Positions 13,701 to 22,640 of a stretch of DNA of 38,893 nucleotides are shown here, piece after piece. The notes below the pieces were generated by a model that saw nothing but the letters and a program-made list of their open reading frames with translations, had not been told where the DNA came from and made no database searches. The stretch is from a virus. How positions within the stretch are numbered: position 1 is the stretch's first letter; every line of letters starts with the position of its first letter. Position numbers and translations under genes: made by a program. The DNA lies in the IMG/VR virus record IMGVR_UViG_3300025818_000054, positions 1 to 38,893 of that record. One strand, given 5' to 3'.

Positions 13701-14603
13701 ATGACCACCATTGACATCAGTTTTGTCGAACAGTTTCGCGGCAACGTCATCCACCTAGCCCAGCAGCAAGGCTCCAAGCTGCGCCGCTACATCCGCGACG
13801 ATCCCGACTTTCTTCAGGGCAAGGCCGGCTATTTCGAACGCGTCGGCCAGACCGCGATGGCAAAGCGGACTACCCGGCACGGCGACACGCCGCTCATGGA
13901 CGTGCCGCATTCCCGGCGCCGCGTCACTATGGACGACTACGAGTGGGCGGACCTGATCGACCACCAGGACCGCATCCGCCAGCTGATCGACCCGTCGAGC
14001 GCGTACACCCGCTCTGCCATGATGGCGATGGGCCGCCAGTGGGACGACCTGATCATCGCCGCCCTGACCGGCTCGGCCTACTCGATGGACGCCGACGACG
14101 CGGCCACCGCGGTGCCGCTGCCGACGGGCCAGAAGATCGACGTCAACGACCACACCTACGACAGCGGTTCGGGCGACGTCTCGCTGACGGTGAGCAAACT
14201 GCAGAAAGCGCGGCAGATCCTCCGGGCAAACGAGGTCGATCTGGACATGGAGAAGCCGATCATCATCTGCTCGGAACTCCAGATCCAGAAGCTCCTCACC
14301 GACACCAAGATCAGCTCGGCGGACTACAACAACGTCCGTGCGCTCGTGACCGGCGAACTGAACACCTACATGGGGTTCACCTTCGTGCAGACCGAGCGGA
14401 CGCTGACCGACGCCAGCGACGACGAGCTGGTGGTCGCGTTCTGCCCGTCGGCGATCGGCCTTGCGGTCGGCGAGGAGATGTTCTTCCGCACTAGCGAGCG
14501 CGCCGACAAGTCTTACGCCCAGCAGATCTACCTGGCCTTCTCCGCCGGCGCGACCCGCGTCGAGGACGAGAAGGTCGTGCAGATCGCCTGCGACCCGAGC
14601 TGA
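13701..14603 (+). CDS. Major capsid protein
   Basis: The 300-aa protein follows the scaffold and has the style of phage capsid proteins of this podovirus group (VEQFRGNVIHLAQQQGSKLR near the N-terminus, and later LVVAFCPSAIGLAVGEEMFF). It would assemble the icosahedral shell with an HK97-type fold, which is inferred, not visible. The start is fixed by GGGAGA six bases upstream. The upstream non-coding leader with two hairpins sets it apart from its tightly packed neighbours. Confidence 0.85.
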   Translation: MTTIDISFVEQFRGNVIHLAQQQGSKLRRYIRDDPDFLQGKAGYFERVGQTAMAKRTTRHGDTPLMDVPHSRRRVTMDDYEWADLIDHQDRIRQLIDPSSAYTRSAMMAMGRQWDDLIIAALTGSAYSMDADDAATAVPLPTGQKIDVNDHTYDSGSGDVSLTVSKLQKARQILRANEVDLDMEKPIIICSELQIQKLLTDTKISSADYNNVRALVTGELNTYMGFTFVQTERTLTDASDDELVVAFCPSAIGLAVGEEMFFRTSERADKSYAQQIYLAFSAGATRVEDEKVVQIACDPS

Positions 14604-14618
14604 TGAGGAGCGCCTGAC

Positions 14619-15101
14619 ATGGCCGTGACCAACGAGAACTCCGACCAGATCGACCGGCTGGAGGCAGTCCCCTCCAAGCCCGTCAACCCGATCGACCACG
14701 CAACCCTGAAATACCTGTTTTTTGAGTTCACCCAGGGGGCCGCCGCCGGCGATGCCGGCTCGACCGCGGCGCTGGTCAAGCTGCCGCCTGGCGAGGTCCG
14801 GGTGTTCAATGACTTGAGCCGCATCTACTCCTCGGCGATGGGCTCCGGCCGGACGATGGACATCGGCCACGAGGCTTACACCGAGCAGGACGGCGACGCG
14901 GTTGCCGCCGACCCGGACGATCTGGACGCCAACGTCGATGTTTCCGCGGCGGTGGCCTTCAACATCGGCGGCACTGTCGGCACCCACGAGACCAAGGTGT
15001 TCAACAGCCGCGACGGTGTCATCCTGACCGCCCAGGTCAACGACGGCACTATGCCGGCCGCCGCCACGATCAGCGGCTACATTGTCTACGGCCACGGCTG
15101 A
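14619..15101 (+). CDS. Probable head decoration or minor virion protein
   Basis: The 160-aa, beta-rich protein follows the capsid gene with an AGGAG site eight bases before the ATG. Sequence such as VRVFNDLSRIYSSAMGSGRT and ISGYIVYGHG suggests a compact beta domain. The assignment comes from position only; no family is recognised. Confidence 0.65.
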   Translation: MAVTNENSDQIDRLEAVPSKPVNPIDHATLKYLFFEFTQGAAAGDAGSTAALVKLPPGEVRVFNDLSRIYSSAMGSGRTMDIGHEAYTEQDGDAVAADPDDLDANVDVSAAVAFNIGGTVGTHETKVFNSRDGVILTAQVNDGTMPAAATISGYIVYGHG

Positions 15102-15109
15102 GCCGCCCG

Positions 15110-15664
15110 GTGAAGCCTGACCGCTTCATCGGTATTGAGAGGGGCCGCTCCGTGGTGATTTGCGGGGCGGCCCGCTGCTTGTGGGACGATCTGGCCGGGA
15201 TCGACCTGACGCCGCATCACCTCTGCGGCGTCAACTACGTGCCGATCTGCTGGACCCGTGTGTTCGACCACTGGGCCACGGTCCACGACAGCGAGCACTG
15301 GTTCGACCGGCGCTCCATGTCGATCTACTACTGCCGCGGCGAGGCGCTGGCAAACCATTGCCGCCTGCACGGCCGGCACCGCGACGACGCCGAAGTGATC
15401 CGCTGGAACTTCCGGGACGAGGGCACGTCGTCGCTGTTCGCTACCCGCGTCATGCTAGCCCTGGGCTACGAGCGGATCATCCTGGCCGGCGTGCCGCTCG
15501 ACGGCACCGGCCATTTCTACGAGCCGCCTGGCGTCTGCCGGCCGCAGGACCAGTTCGCCGCCCGCTACACCCATCAGACCTGGGAGCAGGCGCTGCCCGA
15601 GGTGCGCGAGCGAGTGCGCTCGCTTTCCGGCTTCACCCGCGACCTGCTGGGAGCGCCCTCCTGA
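15110..15664 (+). CDS. DUF115/sialyltransferase-like protein
   Basis: The 184-aa protein opens FIGIERGRSVVICGAARCLW and continues CGVNYVPICWTRVFDHWATV and LALGYERIILAGVPLDGTGH. The glycine turn after a beta strand, the VN...D pattern and the GY..I.L.G motif resemble MptE/DUF115 and CST-I-like sialyltransferase folds, which use nucleotide substrates. It lies between head and tail genes, so it may modify a virion or surface component. The usual GxxPS turn is altered (GAARC), so activity is uncertain. GTG start. Confidence 0.55.
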   Translation: MKPDRFIGIERGRSVVICGAARCLWDDLAGIDLTPHHLCGVNYVPICWTRVFDHWATVHDSEHWFDRRSMSIYYCRGEALANHCRLHGRHRDDAEVIRWNFRDEGTSSLFATRVMLALGYERIILAGVPLDGTGHFYEPPGVCRPQDQFAARYTHQTWEQALPEVRERVRSLSGFTRDLLGAPS

Positions 15665-16239
15665 TGGCTTCCAAGGTGGACATCGCCAACGCCGCGCTTG
15701 CCTGGCTGGGCGACACCCGCATCGCCTCGCTGACCGAAGACACGGCCGCCGCCCGCGCCGTCAACGGCCGCTACGACGAGGTGCGCGACGCCTGCCTTGC
15801 CGCCGCCCCGTGGAACTTCGCCCGCCGACGCGCCAGCCTCGCCGCGCTGTCGACCGCGCCGGCCTTCGAGTATAGCTACCAGTTCACCCTGCCGACCGAT
15901 CCGTGGTGCCTGCGCGTGCTGTCGGTGGACGGCCTCTACGGCGACCAGTGGGAGGTCGAGGGCCGCACGCTGCTGTGCGACGAGGCGACGGTCAAGCTGC
16001 GCTACGTCGCCCGCATCGACAACCCCGAGACCTACTCGCCGCACTTTGTCGAGTACATGGCGGCGAAGCTGGCCGCCGCGCTTGCCTACCGGGTAACCGG
16101 CCAGATGGGCATGACCGACCGGCTGCTGCAAGCCGCCGAGCTGGCCCTGCGCGACGCGACCCGGATCGACGCTGCCGAGGGCCGCAGCCCGCGCGTGCGC
16201 GCCGACACCCTGACGCGCCAGCGCACCAACTTCGCCTGA
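15664..16239 (+). CDS. Tail tubular protein A (T7 gp11-like)
   Basis: The 191-aa protein has the hallmark opening VDIANAALAWLGDTRIASLT and CLAAAPWNFARRRASLAAL, a pattern of the adaptor ring between portal and nozzle. KLRYVARIDNPETYSPHFVE and YMAAKLAAALAYRVTG complete the family signature. It is followed directly by the tail tubular B gene, as in T7. The start overlaps the previous stop. Confidence 0.9.
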   Translation: MASKVDIANAALAWLGDTRIASLTEDTAAARAVNGRYDEVRDACLAAAPWNFARRRASLAALSTAPAFEYSYQFTLPTDPWCLRVLSVDGLYGDQWEVEGRTLLCDEATVKLRYVARIDNPETYSPHFVEYMAAKLAAALAYRVTGQMGMTDRLLQAAELALRDATRIDAAEGRSPRVRADTLTRQRTNFA

Positions 16240-16243
16240 GCCC

Positions 16244-18202
16244 ATGCGCGTCGTCCCGATCATGAACCACTTCCTCGGTGGTGAGGTGTCGCGCCGGCTG
16301 TACGGCCGCACCGACCTCGACATCTACAAGTCCAGCGCCAAGACGCTGGAAAACGTCTTCGTGCTGCCGCAGGGCGGCGTGCGCCGGCGCGACGGCACGT
16401 TGTACGTTGCCGACGCCAAGTCGACCGCCACCAAAAGCCGCCTGATTGAGTTCGAGAGCAGCTATGGCGACTGGTACATTATCGAGCTGGCGCACCAGGT
16501 GATCCGCTTCTACCGAGCGTCCGACCACACGCAGATCGTGTCGGGCACTCCGGTCGAGGTCGCCAGCCCCTACGACAGCGCCGACCTGTTCGAGCTGATG
16601 GTGGCGCAGGACCACGACGATCTCTGGATCTTCCACCGCGACTACCAGACCCGCTACCTGCACTTCGCCAGCGCGACGTCGTGGACGCTCACCCTGATGA
16701 AGCCGAACGACGGCCCCTGGATGGAGCGCAACGAGACCGCCGGCTCGACCCTGACGCTGTCGGGCGGCTCGACCTGGGCGGCCGGCGAAACCGGCCTGAC
16801 CCTGACGGCGACCGGCCACACGCCGTTCGCGTCCACCCACGTCGGCGGCCTGTGGCACCTCAAGATCGGCACCGACGAGACCTACGTCGAGGTGACGGCC
16901 TACACGTCGTCGACCGTGGTGACGGTGACGGCGCGCGCCGCGGTGCCGGCGGCGCTGCAAGCGGCGGCGGTCAGCGACTGGGCGGAGGGCGCGTGGTCGG
17001 ACTATCGCGGCTGGCCCGGCGCGGGCACGTTCTACCAGCAGCGGCTGGTGGTCGGCGGCAACGACCGCTCGCCGCACACCATCTGGGCGTCTGCGATCGG
17101 CGATCCGCTGGACCACGACGCCGGCGCGCTGGCCGACGACGCGCTCAGCTACGAGGTAAAGGCGCGGCGCCGCCAGGACGTGCGCTGGTTCGCCGTCGTC
17201 GACGGCGCGCTGGTGATGGGCTCGCAGACTTCGGAGTGGGTACTGTGCCGGCCCGACGAGGTGTTCACGCCGTCGACGGTGCGCGCCGACGAGCATACCC
17301 GGATCGGCTCGGCGCTGGTGCAGCCGCTGGAGCTGCACGACACCGTCGTGTTCGTCCACACCAACGGCCGCAACGTCTACCAGATGCGGCTCGACCGGGA
17401 CAGCCGGCAGCCGGCCTACCTGTCGAACGACCTGACCCTGTCGTTCGTGGAGCAGACCGAGGGCGGCATCGTGCAGCTGGCCCGCACGCTGGGCACCGAC
17501 CGGCAGCTGTTCGCGGTGCGCGGCGACGGCGTGCTGCTGGCCTGCCAGTGGGTGCCGGGCGTCGGCATCGCTGGCTGGACCCGCTGCACTACTGCCGGCA
17601 CGTTCGAGAGCATCGCCGTGTGCGGCTGCTCTGATGCTTGGGTGGCGGTGAAACGCACCATCGACGGCACCGTCGCCCGCTTTGTCGAGTACCTGTCGTC
17701 GTCGGCCCATGTCGATGCCGGCGTGATCGGCTCGGGCGGCCCGTTTACGACGCTGACCGGCCTCGGCCACCTGGACGGCGAGGAAGTCGACGTGCGCGCT
17801 GACCGGGCGACCCTGCCGGCGAAGACGCCGGCCTTAGGGTCGATCAGCCTCGGCGCCACCTACGACGCGGTGCAGGCCGGGCTCGGCTTCTCGTTCACGG
17901 TGACGCCGCTGCCGTTGGTGGACGGCAACCCTCGCGGAACCGGGGTGGGCCGCCGCCGCCGCACTTTCGAGGTCACGCTGCTGCTGGACGGCACGACGGC
18001 TGCCAAGGTCAACGGCCGCCCTCTGGTGCTGCGTGGTGCCACTGTGCCGATGGGTGAAGGCCCGGAGCCGTTCACCGGCGAGCACACCGTCACCATCGAG
18101 GCGAGCCACTTCGACGACGGCACGTTCACCATCTCGGGCACCGAGCCGCAGCCGTTTGGGCTGAGCGCGGTCGCCTACGTGCTCGAAACCGGAGGCGCGT
18201 GA
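16244..18202 (+). CDS. Tail tubular protein B (nozzle, T7 gp12-like)
   Basis: The 652-aa beta-rich protein starts near MNHFLGGEVSRRLYGRTDL, then IYKSSAKTLENVFVLPQGGV, the typical N-terminus of podovirus nozzle proteins. ATG 16244 and 16262 are both possible. It would form the hexameric tail nozzle below the adaptor and be the fibre attachment site. Its order after tail tubular A and before the internal core proteins supports this. Confidence 0.85.
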   Translation: MRVVPIMNHFLGGEVSRRLYGRTDLDIYKSSAKTLENVFVLPQGGVRRRDGTLYVADAKSTATKSRLIEFESSYGDWYIIELAHQVIRFYRASDHTQIVSGTPVEVASPYDSADLFELMVAQDHDDLWIFHRDYQTRYLHFASATSWTLTLMKPNDGPWMERNETAGSTLTLSGGSTWAAGETGLTLTATGHTPFASTHVGGLWHLKIGTDETYVEVTAYTSSTVVTVTARAAVPAALQAAAVSDWAEGAWSDYRGWPGAGTFYQQRLVVGGNDRSPHTIWASAIGDPLDHDAGALADDALSYEVKARRRQDVRWFAVVDGALVMGSQTSEWVLCRPDEVFTPSTVRADEHTRIGSALVQPLELHDTVVFVHTNGRNVYQMRLDRDSRQPAYLSNDLTLSFVEQTEGGIVQLARTLGTDRQLFAVRGDGVLLACQWVPGVGIAGWTRCTTAGTFESIAVCGCSDAWVAVKRTIDGTVARFVEYLSSSAHVDAGVIGSGGPFTTLTGLGHLDGEEVDVRADRATLPAKTPALGSISLGATYDAVQAGLGFSFTVTPLPLVDGNPRGTGVGRRRRTFEVTLLLDGTTAAKVNGRPLVLRGATVPMGEGPEPFTGEHTVTIEASHFDDGTFTISGTEPQPFGLSAVAYVLETGGA

Positions 18203-19590
18203 TGGCGGACTTCGGCCTGTTCTCGATCAACGACGATTATCTTGACCTGGGCGGCCAGGCGCTGGGCGGCGTCGCGGGCTATCTGGACAACCGGGCAAAG
18301 AAGGACGCGCTGGAGAGCCGCGCGCAGATCGCCCGCCTGAACGTGCAGGCGCTCGACGACACCAGGGCGACCGACGCGGAAAGCTTCGCCATCGACCTGC
18401 GGGCGCTCCGCTTCGCCCGCGACTACAACGACCGCCAGCTGGCCCGCGAGCTGGGCGTCGAGGAGACCCGCTCGTCGGTCGAGATCGACCGCATCCGCCA
18501 GGACCTGGGCGAGCGGCTGTTGGCGATTGGCGTGCGCCGGCAGACGCTCGATTTGGCTCTGGAAACGCCGGGGCTGGCGATCGAGAGCCTGACGGCCCTG
18601 AACCCCGGCGATGCCGAGCGGCTGGCGCGGGGCGAGGCGATCGACGGCTCGGTGGGCCTGCTGCAATCGCTGGAGGCCGGCCGCGTTATCCTGCAGGACG
18701 TGTTCGCGATCCAGCGCGACATGATCCGCCTGAACGAGGTATCGCAGCTCGACCAGATCGACCTCTCCCAACGCGGTGCCGACCTCGATCTGGAGCAGTT
18801 TCGTGACCGGAGCCTGACGGCGAGCCGGATCGCCGGCACCCGCTACGACCAAACCCTGCGGGAGATCGACGCCCGCCTGCTGCTGGCCGAGCGGGAGCAG
18901 GACCGGACGCGGGCGGACCTGCGGGCGCAGGCGGCGGGCCGAAACGTCGCCACGACCAGCGGCAGCGTTCGGGAAACCGTGCGCTATGCCGACGAGGAAG
19001 CGGAGATCGAGCAGGGCGTGCTGCGCGGCCAGCGCGGGCAAATGACGGCGCAACGCAACGAAGAGGAAGAGCTGACCGGCCGCGAGATCGACCGGGCGGA
19101 GCGTAGCCGCGCCCTGGCCGGCGAAGAAGCGGACGTGCAGCGGCGCTTCATCGCGAGCCGCGCCGACCTGTCGGAAGCCGAGGCGCTGCTGGGCATGCGC
19201 CGCGAGGACGTCGGGCTGCGCCGGCAGCTGAGCGACGCGCGTCTGCAGGCGGCGTCGGCGCTGCGCTCCTACGAGCGCGAGCTGGCCGAGGCGCGCTTCG
19301 AACTGGACGAGACCGTCTACCGGCTGGAGCAGCAGCAGTTCGAGAACGCCTATACGGCGGGCCTCGCCGAGATCCGTCTGGAGCTGCAGCGCCGCGTCCG
19401 CGAGGCGGAGCGTGAGGCGTCGATCCGGGAACAGCAGATGGCGGGCGCCGCGGCCGACCGTTCGGCCGACAACGTCTCGGTCACCGGCCTGCTGAACACG
19501 GGCGCCGGCATCCTCAACGCGGCGAAGACGGTGAGCAAGATCCCGACCTTCGTCGACGACGTGAGCGGCTTCCTGGGAGGTCTGCTGTAA
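18202..19590 (+). CDS. Internal virion protein (gp14 position)
   Basis: The 462-aa, almost wholly helical protein has long charged coiled-coil stretches (about residues 60-400) and a short Gly-rich C-terminus (TFVDDVSGFLGGLL). GGAGG six bases before ATG 18202 sets the start. The gene lies where T7 encodes gp14, a core protein ejected into the outer membrane, but it is much longer than gp14 and no direct family match is claimed. Confidence 0.7.
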   Translation: MADFGLFSINDDYLDLGGQALGGVAGYLDNRAKKDALESRAQIARLNVQALDDTRATDAESFAIDLRALRFARDYNDRQLARELGVEETRSSVEIDRIRQDLGERLLAIGVRRQTLDLALETPGLAIESLTALNPGDAERLARGEAIDGSVGLLQSLEAGRVILQDVFAIQRDMIRLNEVSQLDQIDLSQRGADLDLEQFRDRSLTASRIAGTRYDQTLREIDARLLLAEREQDRTRADLRAQAAGRNVATTSGSVRETVRYADEEAEIEQGVLRGQRGQMTAQRNEEEELTGREIDRAERSRALAGEEADVQRRFIASRADLSEAEALLGMRREDVGLRRQLSDARLQAASALRSYERELAEARFELDETVYRLEQQQFENAYTAGLAEIRLELQRRVREAEREASIREQQMAGAAADRSADNVSVTGLLNTGAGILNAAKTVSKIPTFVDDVSGFLGGLL

Positions 19591-22500
19591 TGGCCCTCGG
19601 TCCCCGAACCCGCGGTGCGCCGCAGCTGACGTTCCAGGGCGTCGGCGTCAACGCGCAGGCGCCGCTGATCTCGCTCAGTGCCGGACAGACCATCGACGGC
19701 CGGGCCGATGCTTTCCGGGCGCTGAGCGACAGCCTGATTGCCACCGCCGACGAGAGCCGTCGCGACGTGTTCCAGGTGGCGCGCGGCGAGATGCAGCGCC
19801 GGCTGGACGACATCTATGCCGAGGTCACGGCCGACCCGGACAAGCGCGCCGACTGGCGCCGGACGATGCAGGACCGCGGCGAAGAGGTGCTGCAGGAGAC
19901 GCTGGAAAGCTCCGGCCTCGGCGGCAGCTACGCCGAGGTGCTGCGGCTCGATCTGCGGGAGGCGTCCAGCCGGGCGCACCGGCAGTCGCAGGACGTGTCC
20001 TACCAGCTGCAGGACGAGGCGTTCCGCCGGCAACAGGCCGGCGTGGAGATGGCGGCCTACGAGGCTGCCGTGCGCACCGAACTGGAGCAGCGGCCCGACG
20101 CCTATCGGTCGTGGTCGGAGGCCTACGAGCGCCGGATCGACGCGAAGGCGCGCGAACTGGCAGAGAAGTACGGCCAGGGCAGCGAGATGCATCGCAAGAT
20201 GCTCACGCTTGACCTCGGCCGCTCGGTCGCTGTCGGCGAGAACGCCATGAGACAGCAGCAGCTTCAGGTGCGCCGGGAAGCCGAGACGGCGCAGGCCAAG
20301 GAAATGGTCGAGAACAGCCTGCTGGTGGCGGGCACCAGCGCCGGCCAGATCGGCCCGATGGCGACCCGGCTGGCGGACTTCCTCGGCACCACCAGCATCA
20401 TTGAGCCCGAGCGCAACCGCATCGTGAACGACTTTCTGGAGCGCGCCCACCAGCAGCGCATCCAGGGCTCGATGGCGCGCGACCCCATGTCGGTGACGCC
20501 GGAGGCGATCAACGCCAACCCCTACCTGTCCGGTGGCGCCAAACTGAGCCTGACGCAGACCCTTGCGGCCCTGCAGGCGCAGGCGCAAAGCCAGGGGCGG
20601 GCCGCCGCCGCCGCCCGGCTTCTGGACGTCGAGGCGCAGGAGAAGCGCGTCCTGTCTGGGATCGCGACCAGCCTGAGCGTGCAGCCGGCCGAGGCCCAGC
20701 AGGCCATCGCGATGATCGCGCAGCGGATGCGCGACCTGGCGCCGGGCCTGTCGCCCGACAGGGCGCAGCGGGTGCTGGCCCGGGCCGATGAGCTGGAAGC
20801 CGGCATCGCCAAGGCGGCGGAGACCCATTTCGCGGTGCGTGACACGCTGGCAAACGCCAACAGCCTGGAGACGTTTGACCGGCTGGCTGAGGAGTTCAAG
20901 ACGTCGCCGGCGTTCCGGTCGCCGGACTACGAGCCGTTCCGCGGCGACTTCGATGCGCTGCAGAAGAACCTGCGCCGCCAGCTGGTCCGCGAGAAGGGCG
21001 GTGCCGGCGAGATGGACTGGTTCGGCGGCCCCGACAGCGACGGCGCGGTGGAATATTGGGAAGACCGGATGACCGACCGTGTCGACGGGCGCGGCAACCC
21101 GGTTGACGTCACCCAGCCCGGCGTCGAGCGGGTGCGCTGGCTTCTGGAAGAAGCCTTCGACCAGCCGTTGCAGCCGGGCCAGCCGCTGACCGGGCGCGAC
21201 GTGCTGCTGGCGACGATCGAGAGCGCCCGGCACATCCCCGACCCGATGAAGGGCGCGCTGCGGCAGAGCATCGACACGGCGCTACGGCAGCCGCTGACGG
21301 CGGCTAGCGCGGCGCGCATCGGCGGCTACATCCGCTTTCTGCAGGACGCCTCGCAGATGGGGCCGAACGCCTGGTCGGGCGATCGCCTGCTAAGCCAGAT
21401 GCACGACATCGGGCTTGCCTTCCCGACTTTGCCGCCGGATCAGCTGGCGGCAAAGGCGCAGGCGTGGCTGAGCGCGACCGGCGGCGGCGAGCCCCGCCAG
21501 CTGGCGCTCGGCAGCGAGGCCGAGCAGCGTGAGCTGGCTGGCCAGATGATCCTCTCGACCCTGTCCGGTGTCGACAAGATTGGCCTCATCTTCCGCACGC
21601 CGGCGATTGCGGAGACCCTGATTGACACGGTGCTGGCGCGGGCGCGCTACGAAGTGAGCGTCAACCGTTTGTTGCTGCCGGCCGACGCCTCGCAGCAGGA
21701 CATCGACCGCATCGCGCTCCAGCAGGCGGCCAGCCAGATACGCCAAAACGTGGCGTTCCGCCGCATCAAGGTGCAGGGCTACGCGCTGGCCGACCGCTTC
21801 ATCATGGAGTCGCAGTCGCCGCAGTCCTACTACGGCAAGGACATCCACGGCCACGAGGACTGGGTGTGGGACGCCCTGAAGGCCGACCTGTACGCGGCCC
21901 GGTCGACCCCGGCCGACGAGCTGGCCGCCGCCGGCACGTCGCAGGCGGCGGACATGCAGTCCAAGATGGTGCGCGTGCGCGCGCAACTGACCATGACCGA
22001 GGGCGGCTGGAGCAACCTGCCGCTGTCGTTCAACTCGGTCGGCCTCGCCGCCGGCGCGATGCTGCGGGCACTCAGTCCGAACCGAAACATCGGCGCGCTC
22101 GTGCGTGGCGAGACCACGGTGGAGCCGGGCCTGTCGGAAGGCGTAGTTGCCGCCGGCACGGCGCGCGACTTCACGCTCGCCGAGGCGGTCGACATGGGCA
22201 TCGTGATGGCCGAGCCGATCCCCGGTTCCCGGGCGCCGGGCGATCCCGAGGGGCGGCCCGCCTTCCGAGTGTTCTACTACAACGAGGCCGGCGAGATGGT
22301 GGACCTGATGCCGGATGGCTATTGGGCTCCGACGCGCTCGTCCTACAAGGACTGGCTGAAAAATGGGCCGAAGCTGGCCGTCGAGACGTTCGACGCGGCA
22401 AACTACCCTGACACCCTGCAGGGCATCATGAAGGAAGACCGGGCCCGCTGGGAAGCACAGCGACGGGCGCTGGCCGACCAGCCCCCGCCGTGGCTCGATC

Positions 22501-22640
22501 CCCAAATGCAGCGCCGCGACTTCCTGCGCGAGACGCCGCCTGAAATGGACCCCAACCGTTTCCTGCGGCGCGAGCACATGGAAATCCAGACGGACCTGAA
22601 GGTCGGCGGCGCCCCCCAGAGCGGGATGACCCTGCGATGA
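19590..22640 (+). CDS. Internal core protein (gp15 position)
   Basis: The 1016-aa helical protein, rich in Ala, Arg, Glu and Gln, has many heptad-like stretches. Its position second among the three large genes before the fibre matches T7 gp15, part of the ejected DNA-translocation channel. Residues about 560-850 include globular segments (LGLIFRT-like, then SFNSVGLAAGAMLRALSPNR). The assignment is by order, size and composition. Confidence 0.7.
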   Translation: MALGPRTRGAPQLTFQGVGVNAQAPLISLSAGQTIDGRADAFRALSDSLIATADESRRDVFQVARGEMQRRLDDIYAEVTADPDKRADWRRTMQDRGEEVLQETLESSGLGGSYAEVLRLDLREASSRAHRQSQDVSYQLQDEAFRRQQAGVEMAAYEAAVRTELEQRPDAYRSWSEAYERRIDAKARELAEKYGQGSEMHRKMLTLDLGRSVAVGENAMRQQQLQVRREAETAQAKEMVENSLLVAGTSAGQIGPMATRLADFLGTTSIIEPERNRIVNDFLERAHQQRIQGSMARDPMSVTPEAINANPYLSGGAKLSLTQTLAALQAQAQSQGRAAAAARLLDVEAQEKRVLSGIATSLSVQPAEAQQAIAMIAQRMRDLAPGLSPDRAQRVLARADELEAGIAKAAETHFAVRDTLANANSLETFDRLAEEFKTSPAFRSPDYEPFRGDFDALQKNLRRQLVREKGGAGEMDWFGGPDSDGAVEYWEDRMTDRVDGRGNPVDVTQPGVERVRWLLEEAFDQPLQPGQPLTGRDVLLATIESARHIPDPMKGALRQSIDTALRQPLTAASAARIGGYIRFLQDASQMGPNAWSGDRLLSQMHDIGLAFPTLPPDQLAAKAQAWLSATGGGEPRQLALGSEAEQRELAGQMILSTLSGVDKIGLIFRTPAIAETLIDTVLARARYEVSVNRLLLPADASQQDIDRIALQQAASQIRQNVAFRRIKVQGYALADRFIMESQSPQSYYGKDIHGHEDWVWDALKADLYAARSTPADELAAAGTSQAADMQSKMVRVRAQLTMTEGGWSNLPLSFNSVGLAAGAMLRALSPNRNIGALVRGETTVEPGLSEGVVAAGTARDFTLAEAVDMGIVMAEPIPGSRAPGDPEGRPAFRVFYYNEAGEMVDLMPDGYWAPTRSSYKDWLKNGPKLAVETFDAANYPDTLQGIMKEDRARWEAQRRALADQPPPWLDPQMQRRDFLRETPPEMDPNRFLRREHMEIQTDLKVGGAPQSGMTLR

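Noticed and set aside
15992-17770. Long minus-strand frame of 592 codons
   Set aside because: It mirrors the tail tubular genes; high G+C opens long antisense frames, and its composition (Arg/Gln/His-rich) is not protein-like.
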